A program made the translations under genes and the position numbers. Positions 1 to 8,934 of a stretch of DNA of 64,000 nucleotides are shown here, piece by piece (positions within the stretch are counted from its first letter, which is position 1; each line of letters opens with the position of its first letter). Source of the DNA: Sorghum bicolor (lineage: Eukaryota; Streptophyta; Magnoliopsida; Poales; Poaceae). Under the pieces are notes generated by a model. That model did not search any database and had not been told where the DNA came from. It saw only the letters and a list, made by a program, of their open reading frames with translations. The DNA is taken from contig NC_012873.2 in assembly GCF_000003195.3 (NCBI RefSeq), positions 15,241,202-15,305,201 on the forward strand, read 5' to 3'.

Positions 1-864
1 TCTTTTGATTTTATTTCGCATGGCATCCTGATGGTCCTGAACTCTCCTGATCTCAAACAAGTCGAGAACAAACATACAGGTTGCTGACAGTCCTTTCTAA
101 AAAACCTCATTGTAGCAGTTGCACATGACCTATACATTGAAATTAAATATTCCAAAGTATATAGGATCTGCATTGTGTAGCAAAAATACATGACTAGATA
201 TATATTTTAACTAACTTCAATTTCAAAACAATTGATGCTGTAGTAATAATTAAAATGGAACAGCTACATGACTAGATATATCATGCTGCCACCCCATCAA
301 AGTATAAAAATGTTTGATGCTCACTAAGTAATTATCTTTGAGTGAAGAAAGAAAGCAGATTGGATTATTTTTTAACTTAAAGACTTGGAACTCCCAGTGC
401 TCTCTTTAGAGCAAGGACTATTTTTGGAATTGTATATTTCAAAATATGTAGCACTTAGAATCTTGTATATCACCAAAATTGAACGTCTACACTATGTATG
501 GCGTAATTCTTTTTTGTTACCAAAGAAGTCCCGCTCTGACGGCCCGACTAATTTGTTTAAAGGAGAAAAAAATACATCGAGAAGTGTTGGTGGCAACCTG
601 TCACGCGAATCCTAATGCTAATGAAAGTCTATGCATTCTGTTTGTCCTATACCTCAAAGACTAACTGTGTTTTCTTTACCTTTCTTTACCTCTACAGATG
701 ATGCCTCATGTAGAGAAAACATTTGTAGAGATCGAGTGTAAACACTTATACCTAAAAAATCATAAACTTGACTGAAATGTGATGATATGTAATTATGTAT
801 TTTATCTGTTAATTTAAACAAAGTTGCAATCTCATACATTATGGTATTGCTCTTCTTTTTGCAG

Positions 865-933
865 GCGTTTGGTGAGGCTATCTCTGAATTGCGGCAATAT
901 GATCAAGGTGCTCATGGTGGCTATTTTCGTTAG
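865..933 (+). CDS. possible last exon of a CACTA-encoded gene
   Basis: A pyrimidine-rich tract ending in TTTTTGCAG (856-864) looks like a 3' splice site. It is followed by a 22-codon open stretch (AFGEAISELRQYDQG and seven more residues) ending at TAG 931-933. The position, about 440 bp inside the CACTA right end, suits the final exon of an element-encoded gene. No domain is recognisable in so short a piece, and the phase is assumed. Could equally be chance. Confidence 0.25.
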   Translation, partial: AFGEAISELRQYDQGAHGGYFR

Positions 934-1284
934 TGATAAAAGATTCAGTTGTCCGAGCAAATCATACGAGTTATGTGTTGTACAAGCCAACGTCTTAGTT
1001 TTGTAGTTACTTGAGTGTAGCTTGGTTATTGTCTTAGTATTTCGTGTGAAATATTGTACAAGTACAGATGTTGATAGTTTCAATGAAAATGATGAGCAAT
1101 ATTTGTCAATTGTGAGCTTTCCGGTTTATGTGTGTTGACATGGCAGCAAAACCATGATGGTTCAGTTCATCACCATAGTCTCTTCTTATAGTTGCCCTCT
1201 GGTTCATCCATGACGATCCAAAAAACCAACCCGTGACGTTCTATTTTGGTACAAAAAATGTATGACGAGGAATAGATGACGTTC

Positions 1285-1375
1285 CTATGGGCCGTCACAG
1301 ATAGTTAACTGTGACGGTTTTTTGCTTGTCCATGACAGAATTAAACTGTCATGTATAAGTTAATTTTTTGTAGTG
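1285..1375. repeat. CACTA subterminal inverted repeats and terminal inverted repeat
   Basis: GCCGTCACAG is followed by CTGTGACGG, and CATGACAG by CTGTCATG. These are two short palindromic units just inside the TTTTTTGTAGTG terminus. Such units are the usual binding sites of the CACTA TNP1/TNPA protein; that role is family knowledge, not shown here. Confidence 0.6.
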
Positions 1376-1376
1376 T

Positions 1377-2252
1377 TTGGGAAAATCCTGGAAACGTTTT
1401 TCTGATCTTTTAGAATCTGGTCCAAACCTTAATCTTGAAGACCCTGTTCTTTTATTCCACTATTTTCGAGGTCTTCAGAAAAATCACAAACAAATGCTAC
1501 ACACAATGTCTAGAGGTTCTTTCTTTCGCATCCCTGCTGATGAAGCAAGAGTGATCCTAGATAGAATCCTAGAAGCTGAGATGGATAATACCCTTCATGA
1601 TGAAACCTACGAAGCCGAAGTAGACACTCTGCCAAATTCTTCATCTACTTTAGCTATCCCAAGTTCTGAGCCACAAGAGGAAGAAATTCCACTACCGGAC
1701 TTCATGCTGGATATAGAATCCGATCTTTTTGCCGATTTTGGAAATATTTCAAATTACCATTCTATTGACAAACCCCAAAACGGTCAGTTTAGCATTTATT
1801 TACCAAGTGAATATCAATTGAGAGAGCTTATCTCAATAATGAGTAGCGAATGGTTAGAGGAATCAGAGCTTTCCTCTGATGTGATCCGTTTGGACACACC
1901 CTCTATAACTATACGCTGTGCTTATAATTCTGATCGATTTAATGCTCTTTATAATCCTATTGTGGGGATCAACATCATGTCTGAATCCTTTGCACTTAAA
2001 CTATTTAAAAATCTTGTCTTAACACCCACAACAAAGGTCATAAAGGAATCTTCGGGACGATTAGTCCCCAGTCTTGGAATTATTAATGTCCTACCTCTTA
2101 CAGTAGAAGGCTCCATGGTTCATTTGAACTTCTATATCTTTGATACATGGGACTTCGACCTATTGATAGGACAACCTTTTAGAAGACTCCTTTATGAAGG
2201 TCATACTGGAAAGCTACACATTTCTTTTGGAAAATTTTTAAATTCCCGATAA
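1377..2252 (+). CDS. Gag C-terminus and aspartic-protease-like region of the Athila element (partial)
   Basis: The frame enters from the CACTA junction, so the N-terminal half of Gag is missing. Residues 1-75 have the helical Gag look ([17 protein letters not shown]). Residues 76-125 are acidic and linker-like. Residues 150-290 resemble a retropepsin fold: a strand at [11 protein letters not shown] and a closing LLIGQPFRR, the counterpart of the usual hydrophobic-hydrophobic-G-R/Q segment. The catalytic D-S/T-G triplet is not visible; the place where it belongs reads YNPIVG, so this protease is probably inactive or highly divergent. The frame ends at TAA 2250-2252, and pol continues in another frame 40 bp later. 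The ATG at 1377 is not the natural start. Confidence 0.75.
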   Translation: MGKSWKRFSDLLESGPNLNLEDPVLLFHYFRGLQKNHKQMLHTMSRGSFFRIPADEARVILDRILEAEMDNTLHDETYEAEVDTLPNSSSTLAIPSSEPQEEEIPLPDFMLDIESDLFADFGNISNYHSIDKPQNGQFSIYLPSEYQLRELISIMSSEWLEESELSSDVIRLDTPSITIRCAYNSDRFNALYNPIVGINIMSESFALKLFKNLVLTPTTKVIKESSGRLVPSLGIINVLPLTVEGSMVHLNFYIFDTWDFDLLIGQPFRRLLYEGHTGKLHISFGKFLNSR

Positions 2253-2293
2253 CAATTTCACACTCCTTAAATAATAAGGCTGAGTCATATCTT

Positions 2294-4204
2294 TTGCCTG
2301 ATCCTATGGAGGAAGTAAAGGCTGCATCTCTAGAGCTTTTAGATGAACCAGACTTAGAAGACGAAACTCCTTTCTTCACAGAAGAAGAAGACGAACCTTC
2401 CGAGCCTGAACCCTTAGATGAGTTTGCAGAAACACCTAGACCTCCCATAGAGCTTAAAACTTTACCACCCGGTCTTACCTATGCTTTCCTAAACAATAAT
2501 CCAAAGTTCCCTATGATCATTAGCAATAAACTCACTCAGGATCAAACTCTGCGATTAATGACCATTCTTGAGAAACATCACTCAGTTTTCGGCTACTCAC
2601 TTCAAGATCTTACAGGAATCAGTCCTATGATTTGTACCCATCGTATTCCAATAGATCCTTCTGTTACACCCTCTCGAGAACCCCAACGTAGACTTAACAA
2701 CACTATGAGAGAGGTAGTTAAAAAGGAAGTTATAAAGTTGCTGCATGCAGGGATTATATATCCTATGCCGCACAGTGAGTGGGTGAGCCCAGTACAAGTT
2801 GTGCCCAAAAAGGGAGGCATGACAGTTATTATGAATGAAAAGAACGAGCTAATTCCGCAACGCACCGTCACAGGATGGCGGATGTGCATAGACTATAGAA
2901 AACTAAACAAAGCCACGAGAAAGGATCACTTTCCTTTGCCTTTTATAGATGAGATGCTAGAGCGGTTAGCAAACCATTCGTTCTTCTATTTTTTAGATGG
3001 ATATTCAGGGTATCACCAAATCCCAATCCATCCTGATGATCAAAGCAAAACCACTTTTACATGCCCTTATGGAACTTATGCTTATCGTAGAATGTCTTTT
3101 GGGTTATGTAATGCACCAGCTTCTTTTCAAAGATGCATGATGTCTATATTTTCTGATATGATTGAAGAGATTATGGAAGTTTTAATGGATGATTTCTCTG
3201 TTTATGGAAAAACTTTTGATAGTTGTCTTGAAAACTTAGACAAGGTTTTGCAAAGATGTGAAGAAAAGCACTTAGTCCTTAATTGGGAAAAATGTCATTT
3301 TATGGTTAGAGAAGAAATAGTGCTAGGACACTTAGTGTCTGAAAGAGGGATTGAGGTAGACAAAGCTAAAATTGAAGTAATTGAACAACTACCTCCACCT
3401 GTGAATATAAAAGGAATTCGAAGCTTTCTTGGCCATGCTGGTTTTTATCGTAGATTCATAAAAGATTTTTCATTTATTGCTAGACCACTTACTCTTTTGC
3501 TAGCCAAGGATGCTCCTTTCGAATTTGATGATGCATGTTTAACATCTTTCAATTTATTAAAGAAAGCACTCATCTCTGCACCAATCATTCAAACCCCTGA
3601 TTGGTCGTTGCCTTTTGAAATTATGTGTGATGCTAGTGATTATGCTGTGGGGGCAGTATTGGGACAAACTAAAGATAAGAAGCATCATGCAATTGCTTAT
3701 GCCAGTAAAACTTTGACCGGAGCTCAACTTAATTATGCAACCACTGAAAAAGAGCTTCTGGCTGTTGTCTTTGCCATAGATAAATTTAGATCTTATTTAG
3801 TTGGAGCTAAAATAATTGTTTACACTGATCATGCTGCACTAAAATATTTGCTCACTAAAAAAGATGCTAAACCTCGCCTGATTAGATGGATCCTATTACT
3901 CCAAGAATTTGACTTAGAAATAAAAGATAAAAAGGGAGTAGAAAATTCTGTTGCTGATCACTTGTCTAGAATGTATTTTAAGAGTCCACAGGAAACCCCC
4001 ATCAATGATTCACTCCGGGACGACATGCTCTACGGGATTAACAGGTCTGACCCCTGGTATGCAGATATTGTTAATTTTATGGTTTCAGGGTATGTACACC
4101 AGGAGCAAACAAGAAGAAGCTTATTCAAGAAAGTCGTTCACATATATGGGATGAGCCATACCTCTTCCGAGTATGCTCTGACGGCTTACTCAGGAGATGT
4201 GTGA
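2294..4204 (+). CDS. Athila-type reverse transcriptase and RNase H
   Basis: This is the polymerase part of a Ty3/gypsy polyprotein, which copies element RNA into DNA in cytoplasmic particles. Residues 1-60 are an acidic linker. RT spans roughly residues 130-320, with [11 protein letters not shown], the [15 protein letters not shown] stretch and the catalytic LMDDFSVYG near residue 298 (two aspartates intact). The connection domain follows, with [12 protein letters not shown]. RNase H lies near residues 435-560 with [23 protein letters not shown] and [10 protein letters not shown], so Asp, Glu and Asp are present. The frame is lost near 4148: one base is missing relative to the integrase frame, so the last 18 residues are out of frame. 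The ATG at 2294 is only the first in the open frame. Confidence 0.9.
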   Translation: MPDPMEEVKAASLELLDEPDLEDETPFFTEEEDEPSEPEPLDEFAETPRPPIELKTLPPGLTYAFLNNNPKFPMIISNKLTQDQTLRLMTILEKHHSVFGYSLQDLTGISPMICTHRIPIDPSVTPSREPQRRLNNTMREVVKKEVIKLLHAGIIYPMPHSEWVSPVQVVPKKGGMTVIMNEKNELIPQRTVTGWRMCIDYRKLNKATRKDHFPLPFIDEMLERLANHSFFYFLDGYSGYHQIPIHPDDQSKTTFTCPYGTYAYRRMSFGLCNAPASFQRCMMSIFSDMIEEIMEVLMDDFSVYGKTFDSCLENLDKVLQRCEEKHLVLNWEKCHFMVREEIVLGHLVSERGIEVDKAKIEVIEQLPPPVNIKGIRSFLGHAGFYRRFIKDFSFIARPLTLLLAKDAPFEFDDACLTSFNLLKKALISAPIIQTPDWSLPFEIMCDASDYAVGAVLGQTKDKKHHAIAYASKTLTGAQLNYATTEKELLAVVFAIDKFRSYLVGAKIIVYTDHAALKYLLTKKDAKPRLIRWILLLQEFDLEIKDKKGVENSVADHLSRMYFKSPQETPINDSLRDDMLYGINRSDPWYADIVNFMVSGYVHQEQTRRSLFKKVVHIYGMSHTSSEYALTAYSGDV

Positions 4205-5340
4205 CCACTGAGGAAGGATGGAAGATCATCGACAGATGTCATTCATCACCATATGGAGGTCACTATGGAGCATTCCGTACACATTCAAAGATCTGGCAGT
4301 GTGGATTCTATTGGCCTACAATGTATGAAGACACGAAGCAATATATCAGAAGATGTGGGCCATGTCAAAGGTACGGAAACATAAATACAAGGGATGCAAT
4401 GCCACTCACCAACAACCTTCAGATTGAGCTCTTTGATGTCTGGGGAATAGACTATATGGGTCCATTTCCTCCATCAAAGAAGTGCGAGTATATCTTGGTG
4501 GCAGTTGACTATGTCTCCAAGTGGGTAGAAGCATTACCTTGCAAGCATGCCGACAACGTCAGTTCAAAGAGGATGCTTGAAGAAATTATATTTCCAAGAT
4601 TTGGAGTCCCCAGAGTAGTGATAAGTGATGGAGGAGCACACTTCATCGACAAACGCTTCAAGCAATATCTATCAAGACATGGAATCCGTCACAACGTCGC
4701 TACCCCCTATCATCCTCAGACAAGTGGCCAAGCAGAGACTTCCAACAAACAAATCAAGAATATTCTTCAGAAGACAGTAAATGAAATGGGAACGACGTGG
4801 AAAGACAAGTTACCCGATGCACTCTGGGCATACCGGACAGCATACAAGACCCCAATTGGAATGTCTCCATACCAATTGGTGTACGGGAAGACTTGCCATG
4901 TACCTGTTGAACTAGAGTTCAAAGCACACTGGGCCATAAAGAGATGGAATATGGACCTAGATGTTGCTGGAGATTATAGAAGAATGCAACTATCAGAATT
5001 GGAAGAATGGCGAGAGAAAGCATATCACAACTCAAAGATTTACAAAGAAAGAGTTAAAAGGTGGCATGACAAGAGAATCAAGAAGAAGGAGTTCACACCC
5101 GGAGATAAGGTATTACTTTTTAATTCCAGGGTGAAGCTTTTCGGGCATGGAAAACTCCAGAGCAAATGGGAAGGACCATTCAAGGTAATTAATTCATCAT
5201 CCCACGGAGCTATCACACTTCAAAATAGCGAAGGTACGTTATTCAAGGTAAATGGTCAACGTCTTAAATTATTTTTAGAATCCAATGAAGAATTAGAAGA
5301 AATAGACGTAGTCCATTTTTACCTTCCCATGGAGAATTAG
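4144..5340 (+). CDS. Athila-type integrase
   Basis: The integrase part of pol inserts element cDNA into the chromosome. The homologous frame starts before the ATG-less codon at 4201, because [13 protein letters not shown] can be read from about 4149 in this frame. In coordinates from 4201, the zinc-binding HHCC region is residues 13-58 (H, H, CGPC). The catalytic core has GIDYMGPF (first Asp near residue 83), ISDGGAHF (second Asp near 142) and SGQAETSNK (Glu near 179), the D-D-35-E pattern. A C-terminal region with [10 protein letters not shown] and SKWEGPF closes the protein. No chromodomain is present, as expected for Athila. The stop is TAG at 5338-5340. Confidence 0.9.
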   Translation: MWDEPYLFRVCSDGLLRRCVTTEEGWKIIDRCHSSPYGGHYGAFRTHSKIWQCGFYWPTMYEDTKQYIRRCGPCQRYGNINTRDAMPLTNNLQIELFDVWGIDYMGPFPPSKKCEYILVAVDYVSKWVEALPCKHADNVSSKRMLEEIIFPRFGVPRVVISDGGAHFIDKRFKQYLSRHGIRHNVATPYHPQTSGQAETSNKQIKNILQKTVNEMGTTWKDKLPDALWAYRTAYKTPIGMSPYQLVYGKTCHVPVELEFKAHWAIKRWNMDLDVAGDYRRMQLSELEEWREKAYHNSKIYKERVKRWHDKRIKKKEFTPGDKVLLFNSRVKLFGHGKLQSKWEGPFKVINSSSHGAITLQNSEGTLFKVNGQRLKLFLESNEELEEIDVVHFYLPMEN

Positions 5341-5449
5341 AGCCCGACCTTTTTAGTCTGATGTTTTTGGGTCATATATATATTTTTCTAAATAATTTCG
5401 TATCTAGAAACGCGCTCGAGAAAGTGGGCCCACAGAGGGGCCAGAGAGA

Positions 5450-5484
5450 GGGCGGGCGCCCAGATCAAGTGGGCGGGCGCCCAG
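5450..5484 (+). repeat. duplicated GGGCGGGCGCCCAG motif
   Basis: The 14-mer GGGCGGGCGCCCAG occurs at 5450-5463 and again at 5471-5484 in the leader of the third ORF. Its reverse complement, CTGGGCGCCCGCCC, occurs in the LTR at 7988-8001, with a near copy at 7967-7980. Confidence 0.85.
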
Positions 5485-5625
5485 CCCCTATTCCCCCTCG
5501 GTCCCGACTTTCTCTGTTATGGAAAATGAACTTAGGGTGATCCGAATAAACCCTCGGATGGAAAGTTTCGCACGCACATCGACGGGAGCAACCCGAACAA
5601 CCCATAGAGGCACCCTTTTGACCCC

Positions 5626-5758
5626 TATATAAACAGACCCCTGACCTCAGTTTTCAAACACCAAGCCACCAAGCTTTCTCTCCTTCAACTAGAGCTTGAT
5701 TAGCTCTCCTTCAATTAGAGCTTGATTAGCTCTACTTCAATTAAAGTTTTATTAGTTC
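5626..5758 (+). promoter_or_regulatory. putative internal promoter and leader of the third Athila ORF
   Basis: TATATAAAC at 5626-5634 is a good plant TATA box, placed about 145 bp before the ATG at 5771. Between them lie three consecutive 26-bp repeats (5681-5706, 5707-5732, 5733-5758) with core CTTCAAYTAGAGCTTGATTAG. Together with the GC motif upstream, this is promoter-like and would let the third ORF be expressed separately from gag-pol. Inference only; the LTR has its own TATA box at 8118-8125. Confidence 0.5.
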
Positions 5759-5770
5759 CTTGCTGTTCCA

Positions 5771-6400
5771 ATGGCCGAGAAGTACCACGATGATTGGGAA
5801 GTCGTCCCCTTCAACCTCAACATGGAGCCTGTGGAAGACCCCGATGCCCGTGCTCTCGTCCCGGCCAACACAGAAAGACAGCTAGAAGCCATGCCATTAC
5901 GCCAACGCAGGTCCGCCCAATCTTACCATGCTCAACCAGTTCTCACCGCACCACCACAACCCCTACTCCTCAAAGGATCATCATCCAAGATGAAGACCAC
6001 TATCAAGGTGCCAATCGGCACAAGGATCCTTCCACCTAGACCCAATGAGAGGGTCGTTGGAGTCAAGACCAACCGAAGCGGCGAGATCAGCAGTATTCGC
6101 TACACTACAGAGGAGGAAAGGCCTTACTTTGAAGGGATTAGAGGAGCCAAAGTCCGTTTCATCCCTCCAAAGGCAGCCCCGAAGCACTCTCTCAATGCTT
6201 TTGAGACACCTCCCAAGCGTTGCAAGACTATAATGGATATTGATGAGGAAGTTCGCAGGCTAGATAGAGTTATCATAGACCTCCAGTCCTCGATTAATTC
6301 CCTCACTAGGCAGCTCTCTAACCACAACACCATTATACTAGGCCTTAGGCAGGATTTTGCCAGTGCCAACAAGAAGATCAAAGTATTAGAGCGCCACTAA
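5771..6400 (+). CDS. third ORF of the Athila element, coiled-coil protein of unknown function
   Basis: A 209-residue ORF sits where Athila elements carry their env-like gene. No signal peptide and no membrane segment are visible, so an envelope function is not supported. Residues 1-30 are acidic and begin MAEKYHDDWEVVPFNLN. Residues 30-85 are rich in Pro, Gln and Arg. Residues 85-150 hold a mixed region with PIGTRILPPRPNERVVGV. Residues 155-209 form a heptad-like coiled coil (EEVRRLDRVIIDLQSSINSL onward), ending KIKVLERH. The reading frame is intact although pol is broken. The ATG at 5771 follows the leader directly. A structural or host-interacting role is possible but not shown. Confidence 0.7.
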   Translation: MAEKYHDDWEVVPFNLNMEPVEDPDARALVPANTERQLEAMPLRQRRSAQSYHAQPVLTAPPQPLLLKGSSSKMKTTIKVPIGTRILPPRPNERVVGVKTNRSGEISSIRYTTEEERPYFEGIRGAKVRFIPPKAAPKHSLNAFETPPKRCKTIMDIDEEVRRLDRVIIDLQSSINSLTRQLSNHNTIILGLRQDFASANKKIKVLERH

Positions 6401-7683
6401 GTTATCTAGATTAGACCTTGAGGCAATGCATCTTAGTCATCTATCTTTAAATTCGGTTTAAGTTTGCTATTATCATCAGTTTGCTATTATTAGTTTGCTA
6501 TCAATTTGCTATCAGTCTTTTGTAATAAATGCCTCAAGATCAATAAAGAGTATTATTATTATTATCATTATTATGTCTTGTGTGTCTCTACTTTATCTTT
6601 GTGCAAGAAAGCAGAAAACAAGTATGGGGGAGATCCCTCAACATGCCAACCACACTCCGACTACACCACTCCACGATTCAGGTACACACTCTGCACACTT
6701 TACACATACATATATTTTTGATTATGCAGATTACTGTTTCCGACATGATAAATTAAAAGGATTAAAATATTTCTAATCATGATTAATCTCAATCTATGAT
6801 ATTTCCTGAAAACTTGCAATTATTATAAAATCATTTTAAAACCCTGTGTTACTTAAGTCAATTGGAATATGTGATGATAGAGTATGAGTTTCTTATTCTT
6901 GATATCATTGTTGCTTGGAGAATTTATTTCAAAATATTCAAATTTCTAGCTACCATCCTCAGTGTTTTATATGCCTGATAAAACTGAAAATATTAATTAT
7001 GATTATAAAAGCTATCTGCTCTGTATTGAGTTTGTTCAAAATGAGTTAGACCCTTGTTGAGAGATTTATCATGCTCCTAAGATCAAGACATTATTTCAGT
7101 AAGATTCACTCTTCCGAAGTATTATTGCATTAGAGGCATGGGCTATGCAAAAATAGAAATATTTCGAGGAAATAAAAAGGAGCAAGTGCTCGACAACCTC
7201 GCAGAAAAAATGGACAAGTGTCCGGCAGTAGAATTAGGGGTACCTCGGTATCCACTTAAAAAAAATGATAGCCCATGGTCCCTCTAATAAGCAATATGCC
7301 AGCAAGAGTTGACAAAGATTTTAATTTCCAAAGTCTTTGATCTAAGAGTATGACATTCCCCTCCTCGGATCCCGTTTTGATCAGGCAATAAATGCAAAGT
7401 AAGAATGCTTGAGAATTTTTTTTAGTGAGATATATATAAAAGATAATGAGTGATCTGAGAGAACCTATGAGGATAAAAAGGTATGCTAACTTTCTTTCAA
7501 AAATATACAAAAACTCCAAGTGATAGGATTGAGAAGAAAGGATCTTTACTCTTGATCATAAACTTCCCTGACTATGGTACACAGTGGATTTTTAACACCC
7601 TGCAATTATATAGAGAATGCTTTAAAATGTTTACCCCAGATATTGTTCTTAACCATCCTTTTCTCGAGGACGAGTAAAAGCCT
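6401..7683 (+). other. AT-rich 3' spacer of the Athila element
   Basis: This is noncoding between the third ORF and the 3' LTR. It contains a short TTA-rich microsatellite (about 6551-6573) and a second polypurine-like motif AAGTATGGGGGAG near 6619-6632. No ORF in it shows a recognisable protein. Confidence 0.6.
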
Positions 7684-7698
7684 AAGTATGGGGGTATT
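7684..7698 (+). promoter_or_regulatory. polypurine tract of the Athila element
   Basis: AAGTATGGGGGTATT directly precedes the 3' LTR, as the plus-strand primer site does in Athila elements. Confidence 0.75.
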
Positions 7699-8934
7699 TC
7701 TTGACGGTTCTTAAGTATCAATTTTAATTATCAAATAAACAAGAGAAAGGACCAATATGCAACCAACACCTAGAATTAGGGTTTGATCTGACAGAATTCC
7801 ATGAGTTTTGTTGTTTATCTGTTTCTGCAGGGGGTTATCAGGAAATAAGGAAGAAAGGCCCACATGTCGGGATTACATAGAGATATCAACGCACCGCACG
7901 ATTTTACATCATCTAGAAGACTCCAGAAGCCATGAGACCGAAGCGGAGGCGAAACGGGGCCAGGCCCAGGGCGCCCGCCCTGGTAGCCTGGGCGCCCGCC
8001 CTCCTCTGGAGCCAGATCAGGACTCTCTTCGCTCGGGATATTCCACCGACCTATTGGATCAAGAAAAACATAGTACCACCTCGCCTATCGACCCAAAAAC
8101 GCATAGAAGGGGAGGACTATATAAGCAAGGCCCCCCTGGCCCCTAGAGAAGACATGAAGAAATTATCATAGAGACTGAGGGGTGCCCTCGAAGGAAAACC
8201 TCTTCTCTAATTAATATTTCTTTTTAGGCTTAGCAACCAATGTAAGGTAGAAATAGATCATCTAGTTTCTACTAGATTGAGAGAGATAGAGTGGAGGTGA
8301 AGAGTGGAGGAAGCCCAGCCTGTCGGTGTCTACTCCAAGCTTGTACCTGCGGGATCAAGTTCTCCTAACCCGAAGCTTGCTCCTAAGATTCTTCAGTAAT
8401 TCGACTTCTAAATTCTAGTAAGTTCTTGTTTTATTGTTCTTATGGTTTATGAGTTTACTTTAATCTCTTCGCGTAGAGTTTAGAGTAATCATTGCTGGCG
8501 TAAACGTGGTGTTTAGGCTTGGGTACTCATAGATATTCCCTGACTAGCTGGACTGTGGTAGTTGTAAGGAACATGACAATTCCGAGCTACCTTTGTAGAT
8601 CACATCTCGTTAGCAGGAAGGATAGGGTTTATAGGTGCGGGTTGAACATCCTTTGTGGTGTCTAGATTCCGTTAGCCTCCCCATTAGAATAGTAGATCAT
8701 CCTTACCAAGGTTAGAAGGAGACTACGGTTGCAGTCTTCTCTATTTATCACTCACATCGAAAGACATTCTTTGTGCCTAAAGGTTAGTAGTAATAGACCG
8801 GTTAGTCAGATGCACTCTTTCTCGTAGTGGTAAAAAAAATAAATACGATACTCTGGATAATTTCCCGGGTGAAGTGCTCACCGATATCCGTGCGCTTGCG
8901 GATCAATTCCTTATTGCGTTCCCAAATATCAACA
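7699..8934 (+). repeat. 3' LTR of the Athila element
   Basis: The LTR starts TCTTGACGGTTC (canonical TG changed to TC) after the polypurine tract and ends TATCAACA at 8934. A TATA box TATATAAG is at 8118-8125. The paired GC motifs are at 7967-8001. The antisense solo LTR at 41962-43715 shares both ends of this sequence in recognisable form. The segment near 8860-8905 matches a conserved stretch of Athila LTR ends. Confidence 0.8.

Larger units (their letters stand above)
1..1375. mobile_element. CACTA transposon, right-end fragment
   Basis: The stretch ends with TTTTTTGTAGTG at 1364-1375. Read on the minus strand this is CACTACAAAAAA, the usual CACTA terminal inverted repeat. Immediately to the right an Athila-type gag sequence starts in mid-protein, so the transposon end is a sharp junction, and TTT at 1376-1378 is the expected size for a CACTA target duplication. 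The last 120 bases hold inverted repeat pairs (around 1290-1316 and 1331-1352) like CACTA subterminal repeats. The left end and any transposase lie outside the window. Its terminal sequence differs from that of the CACTA element starting at 51283, so it is another family. Bases 1-864 hold no gene I can support. Confidence 0.75.
1376..8934 (+). mobile_element. Athila-type Ty3/gypsy retrotransposon, 5'-truncated by a CACTA insertion
   Basis: On the plus strand the order is gag/protease remnant, RT-RNase H, integrase, an extra ORF, a long AT-rich spacer, a polypurine tract (7684-7698) and a 3' LTR (7699-8934). The RT has the plant Athila-type LMDD catalytic box, and the extra ORF lies between integrase and the 3' LTR, as in this clade. 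The 5' LTR, PBS and start of gag lie left of the window behind the CACTA element. The 3' LTR ends TATCAACA directly against the antisense gene of a Tat element, so the Athila copy inserted into that older element. Confidence 0.88.

Noticed and set aside
5771..6400. Envelope gene
   Set aside because: The position suits env, but no signal peptide or membrane helix is present.
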